Assembly: GCA_030147335.1 (NCBI GenBank)
Contig: JASKZZ010000234.1
Span: 1 to 8,197 of the forward strand
Length of the DNA: 8,197 nucleotides
Direction: 5' to 3'
DNA from: Herpetosiphonaceae bacterium
GTDB taxonomy: Bacteria > Chloroflexota > Chloroflexia > Chloroflexales > Kallotenuaceae
In this document: in pieces, positions 1-6,770 of the stretch
How the letters are laid out: each line of letters begins with the position of its first letter
Position numbering within the stretch: the stretch's first letter is position 1
The notes under the pieces: generated by a model
What the model was told of the DNA's origin: nothing
The model's database searches: none
The model's input: only the letters and a program-made list of their open reading frames with translations
Made by a program: the position numbers and the translations under genes

Positions 1-1899
1 CAGAAATGGCTGGTCAATCAGCTTAAAACAGGCGAACGGATCGTGGTCAGCGGCAAAGTAACGGCGTTCAATGGCCGCCTGCAAATGAATAGCCCGAAAT
101 GGGAGCCGTACCGAGAGGATGCGCTGATTCATGCCGGACGACTCGTGCCGGTGCATCCGCTAACCAAGGGTATGTACGAGCGGAACGCCCGCACCATTAT
201 CAAAAAAGTGGTGGATACCGGCGTGGAGCTGGTGCCGGAATATTTGCCCGACGAAGTTCGTGAGCGTGCCAAGCTAGTACCGCTGCGAAAAGCACTGGCC
301 CAAATCCACTTTCCTGACGATCAAAAGCAGCTTGCGCTGGCGCGTTACCGTCTCGGCTTCGACGAATTTTTGTTTATTCAGCTTGGTGTACTGCAACGCA
401 AACAGTTGTGGCAGGGCGTGCCCGGCTACAAGTTGGAGCTTAACCAACAGGTGCATGAAGCGTTGCTGTCTAAGCTGCCGTTTAAGCTAACCGGTGCGCA
501 GAACCGGGCGCTTGACGAGATTTTCGCCGACATTCAGCGTCCAGTGCCAATGGCGCGGTTGGTACAAGGCGATGTCGGATCGGGCAAAACAGTTGTTGCC
601 GCCGCAGCACTGCTGCAAGCAATTGCTAACGGCTACCAGGGCGCGTTGATGGCGCCGACCGAGATTCTGGCCGAACAGCATTATCGTGGCCTTAAGAAGA
701 TACTCGGACAGGTTCAGGTGCCGCGCGACGCCAAGGACCTCGCCGAACACAGCAACGACTGGCAAAAACGGCTCGATCCTGAACAACTCAAGCGCATGCA
801 GGACCTTAAGCGGCTGCTGGGCATGACCGACGAAGAAGACATGGGTGGTGCTGGTGTGCGCGTGGCGCTGCTGACCGGTTCGCTCAAAACTAAAGAGCGC
901 AAACGCGTGCTTGAAAGCATTGCCAAGGGCGAGGTCGACCTGGTGATTGGCACGCACGCGCTGATTCAGGAAGGCGTGCATTACAACAGCCTGGGTTTGG
1001 TGGTGATTGACGAGCAGCATCGCTTTGGCGTGGAGCAGCGCGAACGACTCAAGGGCAAGGGACACCATCCGCACCTGTTGGTGATGACGGCCACGCCGAT
1101 TCCACGCACGCTGGCGCTTTCAATCTACGGCGATCTAGACGCGTCGGTGATTGACGAACGGCCTCCCGGTCGACAGCCAATTAAAACGCGCTGGATCAAG
1201 CAAGCCGAGGTGGCAAAGGCGCACAAGCATATTCGCAAAGAAATCGCGGCGGGACGACAAGCCTTTGTGATTTGTCCGTTGGTCGAAGAAAGCGACAAGC
1301 TTGAGCTGGCGTCAGCTGTTGAAACCCAGGAATATTTGCAGCACGAAGTGTTTCCCGATCTGCATATTGGCCTGGTGCATGGCCGTATGACGCAGGGTGA
1401 AAAAGATGCCGTGATGAGCGCGTTTCGTGACCGTGAATTCGATATTCTGGTTGCGACTGCGGTTGTGGAAGTCGGCATCGACATTCCAAACGCGACCACA
1501 ATTTTGATTCTGGGCGCGGAGCGATTTGGTTTAGCGCAGCTACATCAATTTCGTGGCCGGGTTGGACGCGGCGAACATCAATCATTCTGTATCGTCGTTT
1601 CAGACGTTGATAACGAGGTTACTGAGCAGCGTTTGCGCGCGCTGGAGGAAAGCGAAGATGGTTTTGTGCTGGCGGACGTTGATCTCAAGCTGCGTGGTCC
1701 AGGCGAGTTCTTCGGCAGGCGACAAAGTGGAACACCCGATCTGAAAATGGCCCAGCTCGGTGATACAAGATTACTGCATGCGGCGCGGGTAGAGGCGGAA
1801 CGAATCTTGCAGACGGACAAATACCTCGATCGTTCTGAGCATAGCTTGCTCAAGCAAAAGGTCGAACTATTCTGGTCCAACGCAGGAGCTGCAAGCTAA
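1..1899 (+). CDS. recG: ATP-dependent DNA helicase RecG, 5'-truncated by window edge
   Basis: RecG is a superfamily 2 translocase that remodels stalled replication forks and Holliday junctions. The reading frame is open from base 1, so the first in-frame ATG at 43 is not the real start; 632 codons are visible and the N-terminal part is missing. Numbering from base 1, residues 1-40 look like the end of the OB-fold wedge domain. Walker A (GDVGSGKT) is at 190-197, the DEQH box followed by RFG at 337, motif III (TAT) at 363, and the arginine-finger motif FRGRVGRG at 517-524. The RecG-specific C-terminal signature LRGPGEFFGRRQSG is at 564-577. Between the motif Ia region (TEILAEQH) and the LLTGSLK strand there is an extra charged stretch of about 50 residues (roughly 237-285) absent from the E. 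coli type protein. The family call is secure from these motifs. It ends with TAA, 122 nt before the next gene. Confidence 0.96.
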   Translation, partial: QKWLVNQLKTGERIVVSGKVTAFNGRLQMNSPKWEPYREDALIHAGRLVPVHPLTKGMYERNARTIIKKVVDTGVELVPEYLPDEVRERAKLVPLRKALAQIHFPDDQKQLALARYRLGFDEFLFIQLGVLQRKQLWQGVPGYKLELNQQVHEALLSKLPFKLTGAQNRALDEIFADIQRPVPMARLVQGDVGSGKTVVAAAALLQAIANGYQGALMAPTEILAEQHYRGLKKILGQVQVPRDAKDLAEHSNDWQKRLDPEQLKRMQDLKRLLGMTDEEDMGGAGVRVALLTGSLKTKERKRVLESIAKGEVDLVIGTHALIQEGVHYNSLGLVVIDEQHRFGVEQRERLKGKGHHPHLLVMTATPIPRTLALSIYGDLDASVIDERPPGRQPIKTRWIKQAEVAKAHKHIRKEIAAGRQAFVICPLVEESDKLELASAVETQEYLQHEVFPDLHIGLVHGRMTQGEKDAVMSAFRDREFDILVATAVVEVGIDIPNATTILILGAERFGLAQLHQFRGRVGRGEHQSFCIVVSDVDNEVTEQRLRALEESEDGFVLADVDLKLRGPGEFFGRRQSGTPDLKMAQLGDTRLLHAARVEAERILQTDKYLDRSEHSLLKQKVELFWSNAGAAS

Positions 1900-2021
1900 G
1901 TGTCAGCCGTTGGTCCTTCCACGTCGAGCTGCACGCAATTCATTCGATCTGCTCGCTATAACATAACATTATCGACGTTCTAACATGCTATGCTGTTACG
2001 TCCGAGAAAGGACCATTGAAC
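1900..2021 (+). promoter_or_regulatory. Intergenic region with candidate phoU promoter and TAACAT repeats
   Basis: This AT-rich gap after recG contains several -10-like hexamers (TATAAC at 1957-1962, TATGCT at 1989-1994), none with a well-spaced good -35 box, so the exact promoter is uncertain. TAACAT occurs three times, at 1959-1964, 1964-1969 and 1981-1986; the first and last are 22 bp apart, two helical turns. A Shine-Dalgarno-like AAAGGA at 2007-2012 sits 9 nt before the ATG at 2022. No clear terminator hairpin for recG was seen. Confidence 0.35.
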
Positions 2022-2678
2022 ATGCCACGCGAGCATTATGATCGCCAACTTAGGGAACTACAAGATGATTTGCTCCGGCTCGCCAGTCATGTTGAGTCGG
2101 TGGTTGGTCGGGCGGTAGAAGCACTCAAAGAACAGGATGTGGACGAGGCCCGTCGCATCATCGCCGACGACGACGCCATTGATCGCGCACAATATGCAAT
2201 TGAAGACAAAGCATTGCACCTGATCGCTCGCCAGGCCCCAATTGCCGCCGATCTGCGATTGATCAGCGCCGTCATTTCAATAGCGAGCGAGCTGGAGCGC
2301 ATGGGCGATTACGCCGAAGGGATTGCCGAAATTGTAATTCGTGGCGCGAGCGAGCCATTGTTGAAGCCGCTCGTTGATATTCCACGCATGGCGGGGATTG
2401 CCCAACGCATGCTACGCGAATCGCTGGATGCGTTTGTGCATCGAGATGCGGAAGCTGCACGAAGGGTCGGCACGACCGACGACGAGGTCGACCAGCTGAC
2501 GACGCATATCCAAAACGAACTGCTCAAGCTAATGGTTGCAAATCCGGCTAACAGCGAGCGTGCCCTACATTTGATGTTTGTTGCGCATAACCTGGAACGG
2601 GTGGCGGATCGCGCCACCAACATTGCGGAGCGTTTGATCTTTTTGGTCACAGGTCAAGTGGTGGACCTGAACGATTAA
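2022..2678 (+). CDS. phoU: PhoU-family phosphate homeostasis regulator, copy 1
   Basis: PhoU proteins are cytoplasmic, all-helical regulators that dampen the phosphate-sensing histidine kinase (PhoR) and the Pst transporter, limiting phosphate uptake. This 218-residue protein has the usual family length and the internal duplication of a three-helix unit. The metal-binding E-x3-D signatures are ERMGD at 92-96 and ERVAD at 192-196, each followed by the typical A-x-x-IAE pattern (AEGIAE at 98-103, ATNIAE at 198-203). The motif LIARQAPIAADLR (67-79) is also typical. A TTG start at 2016 is possible, but the ATG at 2022 is preferred because the AAAGGA at 2007-2012 is then 9 nt away instead of 3. 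A second phoU follows 92 nt downstream. No pst transporter or pho two-component genes are visible in the window, so the partner is inferred from the family. Confidence 0.93.
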   Translation: MPREHYDRQLRELQDDLLRLASHVESVVGRAVEALKEQDVDEARRIIADDDAIDRAQYAIEDKALHLIARQAPIAADLRLISAVISIASELERMGDYAEGIAEIVIRGASEPLLKPLVDIPRMAGIAQRMLRESLDAFVHRDAEAARRVGTTDDEVDQLTTHIQNELLKLMVANPANSERALHLMFVAHNLERVADRATNIAERLIFLVTGQVVDLND

Positions 2679-2764
2679 CCGATGCTCGATGTGGGATACC
2701 TGCGGCACAATGAGGTGCCTGCCGCCCCAACGCTTGTATCCTACATCCTGCATCTAGCATCGGT
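2678..2764 (+). promoter_or_regulatory. Long interrupted stem-loop between the two phoU genes
   Basis: Nearly the whole intergenic gap can fold as one RNA. The outer stem pairs 2678-2686 (ACCGATGCT) with 2756-2764 (AGCATCGGT), 9 perfect pairs. The middle stem pairs 2688-2699 (GATGTGGGATAC) with 2736-2747 (GTATCCTACATC), 12 pairs with one G-U. The inner hairpin pairs 2702-2708 with 2715-2722, with a bulged T at 2720 and the loop AATGAG. An asymmetric internal loop (2748-2755) lies between outer and middle stems. There is no T-run after it, so a Rho-independent terminator is unlikely. The final arm includes GGT of the putative Shine-Dalgarno GGTGA (2762-2766) of the second phoU, which suggests translational control; that is inference. 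Confidence 0.6.
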
Positions 2765-2770
2765 GAGCTT

Positions 2771-3451
2771 ATGAATCGTCAATTTTTTCAAGACCAACTC
2801 AACCGCCTGATGTCGGATACCCTGTCGCTCGGCAGCCGGGTCGAGGAAGCGGTCGCACAAGCGATGCAGGCTGTTCTCACCAATGATATTACGCAAATGC
2901 AGCGCGTGATCAGTGACGACCGCGAGGTTAACGCGGTTGTTCAATCGCTGCATGACCGTTGTCTTACGTTGATTGCGCGGCAACAGCCGATGGCAGGAGA
3001 CCTGCGTGAAATCAGCGTCGTGTTGAGCTTGCTGCCGGAACTGGAACGAATGGCGGATCACGCGGCGACGTGCTGCAAAATCGGGCTGCGCATGAACAAC
3101 GAGCCTGGATTTTTGCCGTTACAGGTCATGGTCGGCAGCTTTCCCAAGCTTATTACCGAGATGGGCGAACGTGTTCAGCGCCTGCTGCACAATGGACTGG
3201 ATGCGCTGGGGCGTAGGGATGCTTCTTACGCGGAGCAGCTTTGCCACGATGATGATGAGATCGATCATTTGTATCGTCGCTTGTTTCGAGAAACAATCGA
3301 CGTGGCTCGCACACAGCCGGAACATAGCGACGAGGCAATTCATCTGCTGACAATGGCGCATAATCTTGAGCGTATTGGCGACCGCGTTACGAATCTTGCC
3401 GAACAAGTCATCTTCTTGCTGCGCGGCGAGGTCGTTGAATTGAATACATAA
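2771..3451 (+). CDS. PhoU-family phosphate homeostasis regulator, copy 2
   Basis: This 226-residue protein is a second PhoU-type two-fold three-helix bundle protein and is clearly a diverged paralogue of its upstream neighbour (shared LIARQ, DLR, ISVV/ISAV and ELERM motifs). The E-x3-D metal-site signatures are ERMAD at 92-96 and ERIGD at 200-204. The second is followed by the typical TNLAE pattern, but after the first the usual NIAE is replaced by ATCCKIG, so the N-terminal half is less canonical; whether it still binds metal is unknown. The ATG at 2771 is preceded by GGTGA at 2762-2766, complementary to the 16S 3' end but partly inside the intergenic stem. The gene is probably co-transcribed with the first phoU. 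Paired phoU genes are known in several bacteria and may act on different sensors or transporters; no partner can be assigned from this window. Confidence 0.9.
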   Translation: MNRQFFQDQLNRLMSDTLSLGSRVEEAVAQAMQAVLTNDITQMQRVISDDREVNAVVQSLHDRCLTLIARQQPMAGDLREISVVLSLLPELERMADHAATCCKIGLRMNNEPGFLPLQVMVGSFPKLITEMGERVQRLLHNGLDALGRRDASYAEQLCHDDDEIDHLYRRLFRETIDVARTQPEHSDEAIHLLTMAHNLERIGDRVTNLAEQVIFLLRGEVVELNT

Positions 3452-3452
3452 C

Positions 3453-3527
3453 ATCGCCACCACAAGGTTCTGGTGATAAGTTTGGTATTATGTACTGAGT
3501 AATTCGTAACCAGAAACCGGGAAACCT
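3453..3527 (+). promoter_or_regulatory. Extended -10 promoter candidate and hairpin before SEDS gene
   Basis: TGGTATTAT at 3483-3491 is an extended -10 element (TG-n followed by TATTAT, 5 of 6 matches to TATAAT), which would start transcription about 30 nt before the ATG at 3528. No good -35 is visible, as is common for extended -10 promoters. The region also has two competing pairings: ATCGCCA (3453-3459) with TGGTGAT (3471-3477), and GGTTCTGGT (3466-3474) with ACCAGAAACC (3509-3518, one bulge). A weak Shine-Dalgarno GGGA lies at 3519-3522. Confidence 0.45.
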
Positions 3528-4901
3528 ATGTTAGATAAACTGCGACGAGTTCGCTTTGTAGAATTGCAGCTGCTGATAACAGCGCTGCTTTTCTTTGCGA
3601 GTGGCTACCTCCTGACGTCATTGCCGACAGCTGGGGTTGACGTGGCGCGCGATGCAGGCGGACTGCTTGGGCTGTTGTGGCCGACGAGCCTGCCTATTTT
3701 GTTGTTTGTGGTGATCAGCTTGATCCTTAGCTGGCGGCTGCCACGCGCCGACGAGCTGATCCTGCCGCTGGTAGCAGTGCTGTCCGGGCTTAGCCTGCTG
3801 CTTACCGCCCGCTTAGCGCCGAGTTTCGATCGTTTGTATGGCAGCGACTACTATGGAAACATTGCGGCGAAGCAATCGGCCTTTGTGCTGGCGGGAGTGC
3901 TGCTGCTGCTGGTTATGGCGCTCGCTCCGTTGGATCGCATTTTTATTCGTTTCCAGCGCATGTCATTCATGGACTGGCTCAAAAATCATCGCTGGGTTTG
4001 GATCATTTTAGGCTTGGCGCTTGTTGCCGTTACACTGGTTGCGGGAAAAGGCCCGGAAGGGCAGGATCAGCGGCTGTGGATCGACCTCGGACCATTCAAC
4101 CTTCAGCCGTCCGAGCTACTTAAGGTCATTTTGGTAATCTTCCTCGCGTCGTATCTGGACGAGCATCGCGAAGTGATGAACGAGGTGCCGTTTCGGATTG
4201 GACGGCTGAATTTACCGCCGCTGCCCTACCTGCTGCCAATGGTAGGCATGTGGGGCCTGACCATGGCCATCATCATCATTCAGCGCGACCTGGGCGCTGC
4301 GCTGCTGCTCTTCTCGATCTTTCTGGCCATGCTCTACGTTGCTACCAACAAGGGCTGGTATGTCGTCGCTGGATTAGGCGCGTTTGCAGCTGGCGCCTTT
4401 GTCCTTAACCGTGCAATCTCGCGCGTGGCCGAGCGCGTCGAGCTATGGCTCAACCCGTGGGTTGCCGAGAATGGATTTCAGCCGGTCCAGGGCCAATACG
4501 CCGTATCGGCTGGAGGTGTGTTTGGCACCGGGCTTGGTCAAGGAATGCCCGCGATTGTGCCCGCCGCGCATACTGACTACGCATTTACCAGCATCGCGGA
4601 AGAGCTTGGCCTGGCCGGAGCAGTTGGCGTGCTGCTGATCTATGTGCTGCTGATGTACCGGGGCTATCATACAGCGCTCTCAATCAACAGCCGCTTCCGT
4701 GGCTTTGAGCAGCTGCTGGCGATTGGCTTGACCTCAATTCTTGCGGTCCAAACGTTTATTATCGTCGGCGGCAACCTTCGTGTTATTCCGCTGACCGGTA
4801 TCACCCTACCATTTATTTCGTATGGCGGCTCGTCGGTCTTGATTAACTTCTTGATCGTCGGCCTGCTGCTACGTATCTCAGCGAACTCAGCACGACAGTA
4901 G
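3528..4901 (+). CDS. FtsW/RodA/SpoVE (SEDS) peptidoglycan glycosyltransferase
   Basis: SEDS proteins are integral membrane glycosyltransferases that polymerise lipid II into glycan strands, working with a class B penicillin-binding protein in division (FtsW) or elongation (RodA). The 457-residue protein has about 11-12 hydrophobic segments, the first at residues 11-31. Family signatures are WIDLG...NLQPSELLK (184-199), IQRDLG (251-256), in which D254 matches the essential aspartate of RodA/FtsW, GTGLGQG (333-339), AHTDYAF...EELG (347-361) and the C-terminal LPFISYGGSS (427-436). The usual DPW after the cytoplasmic ARR-type stretch is NPW (309-311). It is somewhat longer at the N-terminus than E. 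coli RodA, so it may carry an extra membrane segment, as in actinobacterial FtsW/RodA proteins. Sequence alone does not separate FtsW from RodA, and no penicillin-binding protein gene is next to it. ATG with weak GGGA upstream. Confidence 0.93.
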   Translation: MLDKLRRVRFVELQLLITALLFFASGYLLTSLPTAGVDVARDAGGLLGLLWPTSLPILLFVVISLILSWRLPRADELILPLVAVLSGLSLLLTARLAPSFDRLYGSDYYGNIAAKQSAFVLAGVLLLLVMALAPLDRIFIRFQRMSFMDWLKNHRWVWIILGLALVAVTLVAGKGPEGQDQRLWIDLGPFNLQPSELLKVILVIFLASYLDEHREVMNEVPFRIGRLNLPPLPYLLPMVGMWGLTMAIIIIQRDLGAALLLFSIFLAMLYVATNKGWYVVAGLGAFAAGAFVLNRAISRVAERVELWLNPWVAENGFQPVQGQYAVSAGGVFGTGLGQGMPAIVPAAHTDYAFTSIAEELGLAGAVGVLLIYVLLMYRGYHTALSINSRFRGFEQLLAIGLTSILAVQTFIIVGGNLRVIPLTGITLPFISYGGSSVLINFLIVGLLLRISANSARQ

Positions 4902-4931
4902 CTTGTTGAATCCATGTGTACGTTGACTGGC

Positions 4932-4978
4932 ACATAAGGAAGGGGAGATCACAGGTGTTGATCTCCCCTTCCTTATGT
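4932..4978. terminator. Perfect 20-bp stem, bidirectional terminator between convergent genes
   Basis: Bases 4932-4951 and 4959-4978 are exact reverse complements, enclosing the 7-nt loop CAGGTGT. The stem lies between the stop of the rightward SEDS gene (4901) and the stop of the leftward DUF2945 gene (4995), the classic place for a shared terminator. It lacks a real T-run on either side, so termination may rely on the stem strength, or the element may mainly protect 3' ends. Confidence 0.8.
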
Positions 4979-4994
4979 ATAGTATTCGTGACAG

Positions 4995-5204
4995 CTAGGC
5001 TTTGTGGAGCGCTTCAGCTTTGTGCGCGGCGCGCTTGCCTTCGTCGGTTTCAACGATATAGCGCGGATCATCCTTTGACGCTTTGTAGTCGAAATCTTCA
5101 ATGTTGCCGTCGCTGGTCGCCACCCGAATAATCTTGCCCTCGGCCTTGCCGCCATGACTGTTCCACGTTACACGGTCCCCAACCTTAAGTTCTTGATCCG
5201 CCAT
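4995..5204 (-). CDS. Small DUF2945 (HVA1, Tudor-like) protein
   Basis: This 69-residue protein matches the DUF2945 pattern (hypervirulence-associated protein, Tudor-like fold): GDRVTWNSHGGKAEGKI at residues 9-25, giving the first strands of a small beta-barrel, then ASKDDPRYIVETDEGKRAAHKAEAL at 42-66, in which K-D/E-P, Y-I-V and the H-K-x-x-A-L ending are family hallmarks. The C-terminal third is rich in Lys, Ala and His. The molecular role of the family is unknown; the Tudor-like fold suggests binding rather than catalysis. Start: the ATG at 5204-5202 has a strong AGGAG (5217-5213) 8 nt upstream. It begins 63 nt after the GH57 gene on the same strand, so it may be the last gene of that transcript, though the strong ribosome site would also suit a separate mRNA. 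Confidence 0.88.
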   Translation of the reverse strand: MADQELKVGDRVTWNSHGGKAEGKIIRVATSDGNIEDFDYKASKDDPRYIVETDEGKRAAHKAEALHKA

Positions 5205-5267
5205 TGCTGATTCTCCTGTACTTCACCTAGCAAGGCTGCAAACAACGTGCCGAAAGGTTTCGCCTCG

Positions 5268-6755
5268 TCAAGATGTTTCATCACTAAAAATGCGGTAGTT
5301 GATGAATGGAAACGGATTATCCCGCTCGGCAATGTCTTGCAAATATAGCTTGACTTCGATATCGTCGGTGTCGTTGTGGATGAAGGTAAGCAAGCGTTCA
5401 AGCCGCGCGATATGTTCGTCAAACCGCCGCTGTGCATATTCTTGCGCCATGCCCGTCGCGATGAGCGTTGGCCAATCGCTGCTTTGTGCCAGCAGCAGCT
5501 CACGCGCGGCTTGACCAAGCAGACGCTCGCGCAGGCCCTCGGTAGTTGGATTAGCTTGTACAGCATGTTGTAAGCTTGCCGCAGCCGATGCAACACGAGA
5601 CCGCAGCGCATGGCTAATCGGCGTGTCGAATAAGGGATGCTCTGCTACAGCCACATGTTCCTGCTCTGGAAGACCGCTGCGCAGACTATTAAGCGTGACC
5701 AATTGCAGATCGTCGCTTGTTAGCAGTCGTGAAAGAACATTTTGCAGCCAACGCACGCCTTCAAACCACCAGTGGCCGAACAGCTCAACATCAAATGCAA
5801 TAATCACCGACGGCGTCGAATTGGGCATGATATGCGCTTGCCATGCTAAACGTTCGCGGATGACATGAACAAAATGGTCGGCGTGTTCTTCAACCCGGTT
5901 AAACCCAAGATATGGATCATACACGTCTTTGGCATCTTGCGGCACATCTATGCCAGTAATGCGCCAGTAAGCGATTCCCGACTGAGGATGATGGCGGTAA
6001 AACTCGCGGTAAACGCCGTCACCAGGATAGCCGAACCCTGGCGCTATAACATGCTGAAGCAACGTGGCGTCGGGATGCACAACTGGCAGTCCTGCCACAG
6101 GCTCACAGCTTGTCACTTCATGGGGCAGGCCAACTGCGTAGCTGAAGCCCAACTCTTGAGCGACTGACATTAGGTCACCATGTAAACCGCCTCCCGGCAG
6201 CCACAGCCCATACGGACGTTGCCCAAAATGACGCAGCACCGTCATCGCGCCGACCTCAAGCTGTGCGCGCAACTCAACTGACGTCAGCTGTGGTAGATAT
6301 GCATATGTTGCCGGCGCCAGCAAAACCTCGGCTGTTTTACGCAGCAGACCACGTGTAGCCGCCACAAGATTACGGCCAAAGCGGTCTACAAAGTTGTGCT
6401 CGATATGGTCAAGCCAGTCGATGTAAAATCGCGCGAGATACATGCCGTGTCCATAATCCTGCGCCTCGAAGCGAGCAAGATCGCTGTGAACGCGTCCACG
6501 CCATTCACTTAACCACATCATTAAGTGCTTGTTGACCAGTGGATCGGCAAGCTGTTCAAGCAGTATCGGACTGATTGCGACAGTCAGCGGCAAGACATGG
6601 CCAGCACTTCGCAAATCGTAAAGCATAGCCAGCAGCGGGACATAGCTTTCAGCAATAACACTGTGCAGCGACTCTTCGCCGTGCGGCCAGCGGCCAGCCA
6701 GCCGAACGTACGGAAAGTGGGCATTCAACACAACGGCGACATTGCCTTGTTTCAT
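5268..6755 (-). CDS. GH57/DUF1957 branching-enzyme homologue with altered catalytic motifs
   Basis: The 495-residue protein aligns by eye with GH57 1,4-alpha-glucan branching enzymes (Thermococcus TK1436, Thermus TTHA1902): HFPYVR...GRWPHGEESLH at 13-31, GYPGDGVYREFY (242-253), YWRITG (263-268), EHADHF (290-295), the acid/base motif FDVELFGHWWFEG (321-333, Asp322), and the C-terminal domain signature SSDWPTLIATGMAQEYA (425-441). Three catalytic-pocket motifs are changed. The usual nucleophile motif WLPE reads WLPG (185-188, Gly188), the first His of the HxHxPY motif is Asn11, and the usual ATHG is ATYA (149-152). By family knowledge, loss of the nucleophile should abolish branching activity, so a glycan-binding or regulatory role is likely. 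There is no signal peptide, so it is probably cytoplasmic. It starts 15 nt after the upstream zinc-ribbon gene; the ribosome site before ATG 6755 is weak, so coupled translation is plausible. Confidence 0.85.
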   Translation of the reverse strand: MKQGNVAVVLNAHFPYVRLAGRWPHGEESLHSVIAESYVPLLAMLYDLRSAGHVLPLTVAISPILLEQLADPLVNKHLMMWLSEWRGRVHSDLARFEAQDYGHGMYLARFYIDWLDHIEHNFVDRFGRNLVAATRGLLRKTAEVLLAPATYAYLPQLTSVELRAQLEVGAMTVLRHFGQRPYGLWLPGGGLHGDLMSVAQELGFSYAVGLPHEVTSCEPVAGLPVVHPDATLLQHVIAPGFGYPGDGVYREFYRHHPQSGIAYWRITGIDVPQDAKDVYDPYLGFNRVEEHADHFVHVIRERLAWQAHIMPNSTPSVIIAFDVELFGHWWFEGVRWLQNVLSRLLTSDDLQLVTLNSLRSGLPEQEHVAVAEHPLFDTPISHALRSRVASAAASLQHAVQANPTTEGLRERLLGQAARELLLAQSSDWPTLIATGMAQEYAQRRFDEHIARLERLLTFIHNDTDDIEVKLYLQDIAERDNPFPFINYRIFSDETS

Positions 6756-6770
6756 TTATTTCTAAAATAC

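Noticed and set aside
43..45. ATG at 43 as the start of recG
   Set aside because: The frame is open back to base 1 and the upstream codons continue the wedge-domain sequence, so this is an internal methionine of a truncated gene.
487..1074. 195-codon open frame on the - strand
   Set aside because: It lies antisense within recG, whose conserved motifs fix the coding strand, and its translation shows no recognisable domain.
2016..2018. TTG start for the first phoU
   Set aside because: It would leave only 3 nt to the AAAGGA site, while the ATG at 2022 has a normal 9-nt gap.
2678..2764. Insertion-sequence remnant or MITE with terminal inverted repeats
   Set aside because: No target-site duplication is visible at the ends and there is no evidence of further copies in this window, so a regulatory RNA structure is preferred, though a genome-wide copy search would be decisive.
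5251..5262. Short palindrome CGAAAGGTTTCG in the gap between the GH57 and DUF2945 genes
   Set aside because: The loop would be only 2 nt and the stem 5 bp, with no T-run; it is too weak to call a terminator or operator.
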